Assembly: GCA_029979405.1 (NCBI GenBank)
Contig: JAPOHM010000043.1
Location: 1-9,771, forward strand
Origin: Methanobacteriota archaeon
Lineage (GTDB): Archaea > Thermoplasmatota > Poseidoniia > Poseidoniales > Poseidoniaceae
Length of the DNA: 9,771 nt
Direction of reading: 5' to 3'
Shown here piece after piece: positions 1 through 9,771 of this stretch. Both the position numbers and the translations under genes were made by a program. The notes under the pieces were generated by a model, which saw nothing but the letters and a program-made list of their open reading frames with translations, did not search any database and had not been told where the DNA came from. Numbering within the stretch: the first letter of the stretch is position 1; the number at the start of each line of letters is the position of its first letter.

Positions 1-305
1 CCGAGGGCATGTACATATTCATGATGTAAAACCCATGCAGCGTAAGGTTTCCAATCTTCGGTTAGCAATTGTGGATGGAGGTCGATGACATCAACCTCAG
101 AAGGATATTTTGGAACTCTAACACCTTTTTTCCATCTCGTGACACCATGTCTTTGAGTTGCATTTTTACGTAATACTCCAATACTAATTTTTGATAATTC
201 AGTAAGTTGCTGGTCTTCCCAAAGTTCCATTGTAGACATAACTTCTAGCACGATTTCCTTGATTTCTTCTATTTGTTCAAGTTGAATTTTGTTGGGTTTT
301 GGCAT
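1..305 (-). CDS. SprT-like zinc metallopeptidase, partial (C-terminus off the window)
   Basis: The ATG at 305-303 opens a frame without stops to the left edge, giving 101 complete codons. Residues 95-99 read HEYVH, a HExxH zinc-protease motif, in the context WVLHHEYVHALG; the two histidines would bind zinc and Glu96 would be the catalytic base. Before it are a helical, Glu/Ile-rich N-terminus (residues 5-40) and a basic segment with RHGVTRWKKGVRVP (52-65). The stretch DLHPQLL (75-81) before the HExxH helix is typical of small SprT-like or minimal metalloproteases; SprT/Spartan relatives act on DNA-protein crosslinks in other organisms. The third zinc ligand lies beyond the edge. The start overlaps the thioesterase stop as TGATG, so the two genes are probably coupled in translation. 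The metallopeptidase fold is well supported; the substrate is unknown. Confidence 0.82.
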   Translation of the reverse strand, partial: MPKPNKIQLEQIEEIKEIVLEVMSTMELWEDQQLTELSKISIGVLRKNATQRHGVTRWKKGVRVPKYPSEVDVIDLHPQLLTEDWKPYAAWVLHHEYVHAL

Positions 306-769
306 CAAGACCACCGATGATAGGCGGGATGCCCCTCTTTAACAGCAACAAAAAGTCCAGATCCTGTTGCGCAAATTTTACCTTCTGCGGTAAGAGTCAT
401 ACTTACTTTTGCTCTATCATCTTGTAAATCATCTATTTCTGCTAAAATGTGAAGTTCAGCTCCTGCAGGGGTTGGTCTTCGTAATGAAATTGAATAATTT
501 GCAGTCACAGTACATGGTGGCTCATTTGCCCCGTCTTTGTCCATCAAAGCGATAGCTGCCGCCCAATTTCCGTGGCAATCCATCAAAGAGCCGATTATTC
601 CGCCATTTATCATCCCTGGAAATGCTTGGTGTTCATCTGAAGGGGTAAAATATAACTCAAGACCGTTTTCACAACGATGAGAATCTATTCGCAGGCCTTT
701 CTCATTTGCGGGCCCGCATCCGAAACATATCGAGCTTGGAGCATATTGCCTTTGCACTCCGACTTCCAT
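305..769 (-). CDS. PaaI-type hot-dog fold thioesterase
   Basis: The 154-residue product has the length and pattern of a single hot-dog domain acyl-CoA thioesterase. The N-terminus has CFGCGPANEKGL (residues 15-26), the Cys-x-x-Cys-Gly-x-x-Asn start seen in many members. It is followed by the central helix GMINGGIIGSLMDCHGNWAA (52-71), then TVTANYSISLRRPTPAG (87-103), the usual strand pair. In most relatives the helix begins with His-Gly-Gly; here it is Asn55-Gly-Gly, while Asp64 and His66 remain as possible active-site residues. Expected role: hydrolysis of a cytosolic acyl- or aryl-CoA; the substrate cannot be read from sequence. The ATG has only a weak upstream AGG. The gene is coupled to the downstream metallopeptidase by a TGATG overlap and is divergent from the deacylase-like gene 76 bp away. 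The fold is confident, the substrate unknown. Confidence 0.88.
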   Translation of the reverse strand: MEVGVQRQYAPSSICFGCGPANEKGLRIDSHRCENGLELYFTPSDEHQAFPGMINGGIIGSLMDCHGNWAAAIALMDKDGANEPPCTVTANYSISLRRPTPAGAELHILAEIDDLQDDRAKVSMTLTAEGKICATGSGLFVAVKEGHPAYHRWS

Positions 770-845
770 AGTTGTGCCTGAACAAGACAGTTGATTTGCT
801 TACCTAATGCCAGCACCTTGATGTCCTAATTCTCGATGGCAATTC

Positions 846-2138
846 ATGGCCGGGGAGAAGAAGCGAGTCAGAGTCGCTCACGAACTACCTAAAACCAGGA
901 GATTGGCCATAAAAAAAGCCCTTGAAGAACATGAATCTGAAGGCAGACCAGAATGGGACAGGTCTTCTGATTGGGGCGAGATTAGATATCTCAGGAAAAG
1001 AATTCGACCTGGTGAGATGCGAACAATCATGATGCCACTATTAGATGTTGAAATGGGTGATTCATGGCCAATCCCAGTGACTATCTTCCACGGTAAAAGA
1101 CCGGGACCTGTTGTCACAATAATCGGCGGTACTCATGGAGACGAACTAACTGGGCCAAGTGCTTGTACAAACTTGCTCTCGTCAAAATTTACGGAAACTG
1201 AAGGAGCTCTAGACCCATCATTTATGGCAGGAACTGTTAGGATTATTCCAGTTCTGAATTTACCGGGTTATCGAGAAAAATCTAGATATTTTCCCGACGG
1301 TAGAGATTTGAACAGGGCATTTCCAGGAACCTCGAAAGGTAGCACAACATCTCGAGTGGCAAGGAAAATAAGAAAGAAAATAATTGAAGGTTCTGACATC
1401 ATTATCGACTTACATAGCGCAGCAGAAGGACGCTCCAATATGCCTCAAATTAGGGCCGATCTCTCACATCCAGAATCACATCTTCTTGCAAAAGCATTCG
1501 GAATTGAGGTTATATTGGATAGCCGTCCTCCAAAAGGTAGCTTACGCAGGTATGCAAACGAAGTTGATATTGCGGCAGTAACATATGAAGGAGGAGGAGC
1601 AAATTTACTGGACCAAACTGCAGTAAAGGTTGCATTGCATGGTTGTTTGAATGTTTTAAGAGCCTTGAAAGTCATTCCAAAGAATCCTGTCAGACCCAGA
1701 TTCAGACTTAATGCAGGAGGTTCTACTTGGCTTAGAGCTGGTGAGGGAGGATTATTGGACATGTTCATCAAACCGGGAAGTGTTGTAGAAAAGGGTGATG
1801 TAATTGCAACAATTTCTGACCCCGGTACCCCTGGATTAAACGTTGATATTGTTGCACCCGAAGATGGATTGATTATTTGCGCTGCAACAAACCCGTTCGT
1901 AACCGCTGGCACTCCCGTAGGACATATCTTGCCAGTTACGAAGCATCTAGAATTATTAAAGTCACAAATTGATGATAGAGGAGTACTTATCGTGAATGGT
2001 AGTCAAGCCGAAGAAATTTGGCGAGACCATGATGATGAAATGGTCGAAATCGATGTAGAGGGCGAGTGGTTAGGCGGTTCAGTTGATGCAGAATGGAACA
2101 AAATTAACGCCGATGAAACCGAGCAAGGAGAGGCTTAA
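846..2138 (+). CDS. Succinylglutamate desuccinylase/aspartoacylase family zinc hydrolase
   Basis: This 430-residue protein is an AstE/AspA-type (M14-like) metallohydrolase that removes acyl groups from amino-acid amides. Zinc ligands are visible as His97 and Glu100 in GGTHGDE and His190 in IDLHS. DGRDLNRAFPG (residues 151-161) is the family's substrate-binding Asn-Arg motif, and Glu248 in VTYEGGG is the likely catalytic base. Residues about 285-362 form a glycine-rich beta domain resembling the barrel-sandwich module at the C-terminus of many members (RAGEGGLLDMFIKPGSVVEKGD). It lacks a lipoyl or biotinyl Lys motif. A basic N-terminal extension (1-45) and an acidic tail (385-430) lie outside the family core. 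No clear Shine-Dalgarno precedes the ATG, so a leaderless or somewhat later start is possible. No RimK-like ligase or arginine catabolic gene is nearby, so the substrate is unassigned. Confidence 0.9.
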   Translation: MAGEKKRVRVAHELPKTRRLAIKKALEEHESEGRPEWDRSSDWGEIRYLRKRIRPGEMRTIMMPLLDVEMGDSWPIPVTIFHGKRPGPVVTIIGGTHGDELTGPSACTNLLSSKFTETEGALDPSFMAGTVRIIPVLNLPGYREKSRYFPDGRDLNRAFPGTSKGSTTSRVARKIRKKIIEGSDIIIDLHSAAEGRSNMPQIRADLSHPESHLLAKAFGIEVILDSRPPKGSLRRYANEVDIAAVTYEGGGANLLDQTAVKVALHGCLNVLRALKVIPKNPVRPRFRLNAGGSTWLRAGEGGLLDMFIKPGSVVEKGDVIATISDPGTPGLNVDIVAPEDGLIICAATNPFVTAGTPVGHILPVTKHLELLKSQIDDRGVLIVNGSQAEEIWRDHDDEMVEIDVEGEWLGGSVDAEWNKINADETEQGEA

Positions 2139-3391
2139 TTTCCATTAAATTGGTCTATTGATTGTTGAACTTCTTCATCGTCCATGTTCCTTGGTTGGCT
2201 CTTAGCCACTTCAAATAAATGAGCAACAAGGTCATCTGATGCCTCTATTCCACGTGATTCAAGCCAGTGAATTATGTTTGAACGACCTGACATGTGTCCA
2301 ATTCTGATAATCTGTTTCAAGCCGAAGTCTCCCGCAGGGACACCGCTGTAAACTCTATCAGCAAGCCAATTGTCTCCCTTTTTGATTGCTTTTATCACGG
2401 CACTTGCGTGTACTCCAGTTCCAGTTTCAAATGCATCTTGTCCAAACACTGGATAATTTCTTGGCAGTGGCACTTTGATGTATTCGTTTGCTTTCTGCAT
2501 GTATTCGGAAAGTAGTGATAGGTCGTTATTGATAACTCCCATAAGCGATAGATTGACTAAAGTTTGGTCCAATGGAGCATTTCCTGCCCTTTCGCCTACT
2601 CCTAGTGCAGTTCCGTGAATAACATCGGCTCCGGCTTCAACTGCAGCGAGGTTGTTCGCTACACCAAGTCCTCTATCCTGATGACCATGCCAGTTTACTT
2701 CAATATCTCTACGCTTAAACCCTGCATCTTTGATAACTTCCTCATCTATGAAAGATAACAACTGTTTGACTCCATTAGGAGTTACATGACCGCAGGTGTC
2801 GCATACACATATCCTTCTTACTCCAAGTTCCATTGCCCTTTGGTAAATTAACTTGACATCTTCCGGTTTAGACCTGGTTGTATCTTCGGTAACAAACATC
2901 ACAGGAATGTCATTATCAACGGCATAACTTACGGCTTTTTCCATAGTCGACACTAGTTTTTCCATCGTCCAGCCTTCTGTAAACTGGCGAATTGGACTAG
3001 TTCCAAGGAAGGCACTCGCTTGGATTTGCATTTCATGTTTACTTTGGAGATCTACTAGAGGTTCAATATCTCCCATCAAAGTACGTACAGCTGCTCCTGG
3101 TCTGATTTTGAAATCATTTTCTCGAATAAATGTTAGCATTGAGTCAATGTGGTCAAGATGGAATGGGCCAGCCCCTGGCAATCCCAAATCCACCTTCTGG
3201 ATTCCTAGTTTTTCCATATAGGTAAGGAGTTCTGTTTTCTGTTCTATAGAGGGGTTTAAAGCGCTTGGACTTTGTAATCCATCCCTCAATGTTTCATCAT
3301 CAAACCAAACATCGTGAGGATGATTATTGGCATCTCTTGTATAATCGTAATTGATTACATTCCAATCATAAATCAGGTTTTGTTCATCCAT
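2135..3391 (-). CDS. 2-isopropylmalate/homocitrate synthase family enzyme (HMGL-like TIM barrel)
   Basis: The 418-residue protein is a DRE-TIM metallolyase: an acyl-CoA condensing or lyase enzyme with a divalent-metal TIM barrel. Visible signatures are DDETLRDGLQSPS (residues 31-43), the acidic TEDTTRS strand (168-174), the metal-binding His235-x-His237 in NWHGHQDRGLGVANNLAAVE, and GVGERAGNAPL (264-274). The last is typical of isopropylmalate, citramalate and homocitrate synthases rather than HMG-CoA lyase. The usual RDGEQ is RDGLQ, with Leu39. The C-terminal part (316-400) is a short accessory domain; there is no LeuA-type allosteric dimer domain, so feedback control by leucine is not expected. 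GGTGA four bases before the ATG supports the start. It lies 72 bp downstream of gyrA on the same strand and may have its own promoter. Family assignment is firm; the acyl-CoA and keto-acid substrates are not decided. Confidence 0.88.
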   Translation of the reverse strand: MDEQNLIYDWNVINYDYTRDANNHPHDVWFDDETLRDGLQSPSALNPSIEQKTELLTYMEKLGIQKVDLGLPGAGPFHLDHIDSMLTFIRENDFKIRPGAAVRTLMGDIEPLVDLQSKHEMQIQASAFLGTSPIRQFTEGWTMEKLVSTMEKAVSYAVDNDIPVMFVTEDTTRSKPEDVKLIYQRAMELGVRRICVCDTCGHVTPNGVKQLLSFIDEEVIKDAGFKRRDIEVNWHGHQDRGLGVANNLAAVEAGADVIHGTALGVGERAGNAPLDQTLVNLSLMGVINNDLSLLSEYMQKANEYIKVPLPRNYPVFGQDAFETGTGVHASAVIKAIKKGDNWLADRVYSGVPAGDFGLKQIIRIGHMSGRSNIIHWLESRGIEASDDLVAHLFEVAKSQPRNMDDEEVQQSIDQFNGN

Positions 3392-3463
3392 ATTATCACC
3401 AAACAGAGGGCCCTATGTAGCAGGACACTCGTGAATTAAATTTGAACCCGTCGGACAATTTGA

Positions 3464-8204
<4,741 letters not shown>

Positions 8205-8209
8205 TTATG

Positions 8210-8253
8210 TTGAAAATATATACTTTTTATCAATAATTTATTGCTATTTTCAA
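8210..8253. promoter_or_regulatory. Nested inverted repeats around the gyrB TATA-like element
   Basis: TTGAAAATA at 8210-8218 and its exact reverse complement TATTTTCAA at 8245-8253 flank a 26-base core. Inside the core, CAATAA-T-TTATTG (8231-8243) is a perfect 13-base inverted repeat. Reading toward gyrB, GATAAAAAGTATATATTTTC (8213-8232) looks like a purine-rich BRE followed by a TATA box. It lies about 20-35 bases before the ATG, so transcription could begin at or just before the start codon. The layout resembles a promoter with operator sites, but palindromes are easier to find by chance in such AT-rich DNA. Confidence 0.4.
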
Positions 8254-8314
8254 GTTTATTTTTTCCGACTGAAAATTTCATTAGATTTTGGTGCTAATTT
8301 GCGCCCAGTCATTT

Positions 8315-8329
8315 GAAAAGAATATATTT
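8315..8329 (+). promoter_or_regulatory. Possible rightward BRE/TATA promoter element
   Basis: GAAAAGAATATATTT resembles an archaeal BRE plus TATA box. With the usual spacing of about 25 bases, a transcript would begin near 8347-8352, just before AGGAGG at 8356, and could run into aroD. It shares TTGAAAA plus ATATA with the sequence at 8210-8222. It was identified by eye only. Confidence 0.35.
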
Positions 8330-8342
8330 CCCAACCTCTATA

Positions 8343-8393
8343 TTGATGCTATTGTAGGAGGTATATGAACATAGCCAAACATCAACTTTTTTT
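8343..8393 (+). promoter_or_regulatory. Hairpin with AGGAGG-ATG in the loop, followed by T7
   Basis: TTGATGCTAT (8343-8352) can pair with ATAGC (8371-8375) and ATCAA (8381-8385), giving two 5-bp helices separated by a 5-base bulge on the 3' side. The 18-base loop contains AGGAGG (8356-8361) and ATG (8365-8367). A run of seven T follows at 8387-8393. The shape suggests an attenuator or a structured leader upstream of aroD, or an inefficient terminator. If transcription starts as late as 8350, the 5' half of the stem would be lost, so the structure depends on the true start site. Confidence 0.3.
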
Positions 8394-8427
8394 CGGCAGA
8401 TTTAGCTACATAAATTATCCATCCTGA
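8365..8427 (+). CDS. Possible 20-residue leader peptide upstream of aroD
   Basis: ATG to TGA encodes MNIAKHQLFFGRFSYINYPS. AGGAGG lies upstream but only three bases from the ATG, which is shorter than optimal. The peptide contains five aromatic residues in 20 (FF, F, Y, Y), which is suggestive beside a shikimate-pathway gene. Its frame is the same as aroD: after the TGA there is no further stop until the aroD end. It may be a chance frame, since no family is recognisable. Confidence 0.22.
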   Translation: MNIAKHQLFFGRFSYINYPS

Positions 8428-8511
8428 GGAATATTTTCGCTATTTTTCGGGATTGATTTTGTTCATATTCCAATCGTAAGCGTTAATGAAGGAGTGTGGG
8501 TCGCCAAAAGC

Positions 8512-9306
8512 ATGGCTGACCCAAAAATATGTGTGTCGCTTGACGGAATAACCGTTGATGAAATGATCGAAGAAGCCGCGAGAGCAAACCTTGCTGGCGC
8601 TGACATGGTAGAAGTTAGATTTGACAGATTGTTCCTAAACAAGCCAGATCCTACAATCAGTGAAGAAGAGGAAGGCGAGGTTCCGCAAATGCCTCCTGAA
8701 AATCAATGGGACACAAAGAATTTCTCTGAAGTCGACATTGAATCCTCAATTTCAAACCTAAAAGAAGGAGTACCACTCCCGGTTATTTTCACTGTTAGAC
8801 CTGTTTCTGAGGGAGGATTCTTCCCCGGTATCGATTCAGAAAGGATAGAAGTCCTGACTAAAGCAATTCAATCTGGAGTTAGCTGGGTTGATTTGGAGTT
8901 ATCGATTGACGAGAAGGCACGTAAAGAATTGATGGATATGGCTTCAGAAAATGGTTGTAAGGTTGTTGCCTCCAAACATGACATCAACGGAATCCCAAAC
9001 TCAAGTGAAATTGTCTCTCTGGTTAGAGATAATCAAAAATCTGGAGATCTCGTCAAATTCTGTGGAAACGCAAGAAGCCATGGTGACGCTCTTCAGATTG
9101 TTGAAGCCGCTTCCGAACTAAAGGGAGAAGGACTGTCACATTCACTAATGGCACTTAACTCTGGAGGAGACTGGGCAAGAATCCATGCACCTATATTGGA
9201 CCAAAGTTTGGTTTATGCTACTTTGCAAAATGATTTCCAACTATCAGAAAGAGGCCTCGTAAACGTCAGAGATCTTCGCGACGCTTGGACTCTTCTTGAG
9301 TACTAA
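8512..9306 (+). CDS. aroD: Type I 3-dehydroquinate dehydratase
   Basis: This enzyme converts 3-dehydroquinate to 3-dehydroshikimate through a Schiff base, the third step of the shikimate pathway, in the cytosol. Numbered from the ATG at 8512 (264 residues), the TIM-barrel strand motifs are KICVSL (5-10), MVEVRFDRL (32-40, with Glu34 and Arg36), IFTVRP (92-97), VVASKHDI (151-158) with the catalytic His156, and GDLVKF (178-183) with the Schiff-base Lys182. Arg223 in DWARI binds substrate. The closing-loop motif SAPGQ of the Salmonella enzyme is SERGL here (245-249). Residues 41-75 form an acidic, proline-containing insertion. An in-frame GTG at 8494 would add six residues, but AAGGAG overlaps that GTG; MADPKICVSL is the natural family start. 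The gene is divergent from gyrB, and no other shikimate gene lies within view. Confidence 0.93.
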   Translation: MADPKICVSLDGITVDEMIEEAARANLAGADMVEVRFDRLFLNKPDPTISEEEEGEVPQMPPENQWDTKNFSEVDIESSISNLKEGVPLPVIFTVRPVSEGGFFPGIDSERIEVLTKAIQSGVSWVDLELSIDEKARKELMDMASENGCKVVASKHDINGIPNSSEIVSLVRDNQKSGDLVKFCGNARSHGDALQIVEAASELKGEGLSHSLMALNSGGDWARIHAPILDQSLVYATLQNDFQLSERGLVNVRDLRDAWTLLEY

Positions 9307-9771
9307 TCGTGCTGTTTTGCTCGAGAGATGGTATCATCTCAGACTGAATTTGGCTACCTGTTTGTACCAAACTAACTCCAAAATTCATGTATTTTTTATT
9401 CAAAAGAATTGGCACTGCAAACAAACCAAGCACCATTCCACAACAAGCAATTGATACTGTCCAAGGAGGAAGAACTGTTGAGCGTTCTTCAGATACTACG
9501 GAAATGTAAGCTGCGATTGTTGTTTCAGGCAACGCATCGCTCGTATGTGAATTGTTTGTATTATCTACTACTAGATGAAAATGTTGTACTTGGTTTCCAC
9601 CAAAAATACTCGAAGAAATCTCTGGTGAATCCAAGCTTACTGAAAATGTAACTTGTTTGACATTCTCATACTCATGTGCATCTCTAAATGAATTCCAACC
9701 AACAAATGAGAAACTTCTCCATTCAGGGGGGACTTCGTTTATTGGGTCATCATCATCACCACTTTCTTTTA
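9266..9771 (-). CDS. Single-pass membrane protein of unknown family, partial (N-terminus off the window)
   Basis: The frame is open from the right edge to the TGA at 9268-9266, giving 167 visible residues and no convincing start. Residues 1-10 are acidic (KESGDDDDP). Residues 17-100 look like a beta-rich extracytoplasmic domain with many Ser/Thr/Asn and few Lys. One hydrophobic helix is seen at 103-123 (WTVSIACCGMVLGLFAVPILL), followed by Lys-Lys and a polar tail of about 44 residues. The positive charges after the helix suggest that the tail is cytoplasmic and the larger part faces outward. The last 41 bp overlap the end of convergent aroD. I recognise no family; a surface or envelope-associated role is only an inference from topology. 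Confidence 0.72.
   Translation of the reverse strand, partial: KESGDDDDPINEVPPEWRSFSFVGWNSFRDAHEYENVKQVTFSVSLDSPEISSSIFGGNQVQHFHLVVDNTNNSHTSDALPETTIAAYISVVSEERSTVLPPWTVSIACCGMVLGLFAVPILLNKKYMNFGVSLVQTGSQIQSEMIPSLEQNSTISTQEESKRREDL

Noticed and set aside
2135..2138. TTAA shared by the stop codons of two convergent genes
   Set aside because: It is real, but a 4-bp overlap of TAA stops is common in compact genomes and needs no special explanation.
2294..2515. Plus-strand frame opposite the synthase gene
   Set aside because: Cys/Phe/Ser-rich translation typical of an antisense shadow, with no start signal.
3407..3414. AGGGCCCT palindrome between gyrA and the synthase gene
   Set aside because: It is short, has no T-run and no second copy in the gap; too little to call an operator or terminator.
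9409..9651. Plus-strand frame opposite the membrane protein
   Set aside because: The minus-strand frame has a clear transmembrane helix and stays open to the window edge; this one shows no family features.

Overview
The window looks like a chromosomal segment of an uncultured, AT-rich prokaryote. Protein character best fits a marine Thermoplasmatota archaeon (Poseidoniales / Marine Group II type). The pointers are a bacterial-type gyrase pair, a type I dehydroquinase with an acidic insertion, an archaeal-looking SprT-like protease, acidic proteins and AT-rich TATA-like stretches upstream of genes. This assignment is an inference from family recognition, because the window holds no rRNA or other decisive marker gene. 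I see no mobile element, tRNA, rRNA or CRISPR array.

Layout, left to right. (1) Minus strand: the first 101 codons of a HExxH metallopeptidase of SprT-like type run off the left edge. They are translationally coupled (TGATG overlap) to an upstream hot-dog thioesterase of PaaI type. (2) A 76-bp gap separates the thioesterase from a divergent plus-strand gene of the succinylglutamate desuccinylase/aspartoacylase (zinc M14-like) family with a C-terminal barrel-sandwich domain. (3) Convergent to it, sharing a TTAA at both stops, is a minus-strand 2-isopropylmalate/homocitrate synthase family enzyme. (4) Upstream of that on the same strand lies gyrB-gyrA. The two genes overlap by 11 bp, and gyrA starts at a TTG placed by a textbook Shine-Dalgarno sequence inside gyrB. 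(5) A roughly 320-bp AT-rich region separates gyrB from divergent aroD (type I 3-dehydroquinate dehydratase, shikimate pathway). It holds nested inverted repeats, TATA-like elements, and a hairpin that displays AGGAGG and an ATG in its loop and is followed by seven T. (6) A minus-strand, single-pass membrane protein of unknown function runs off the right edge and overlaps the end of aroD by 41 bp.

Functionally the window mixes DNA topology (complete gyrase), aromatic amino-acid precursor synthesis (AroD), an acyl-CoA condensing enzyme that may serve branched-chain or related amino-acid synthesis, and two hydrolases of unknown substrate. No single pathway links them.

The most unusual signal is in GyrA. 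Its acidic C-terminal tail, the region known to tune DNA wrapping in E. coli gyrase, ends in a canonical EF-hand calcium-binding loop. Its C-terminal domain also carries an extra hydrophilic segment, and the position equivalent to E. coli Ser83 is Gln. Together these suggest a lineage-specific gyrase whose activity could respond to divalent cations.
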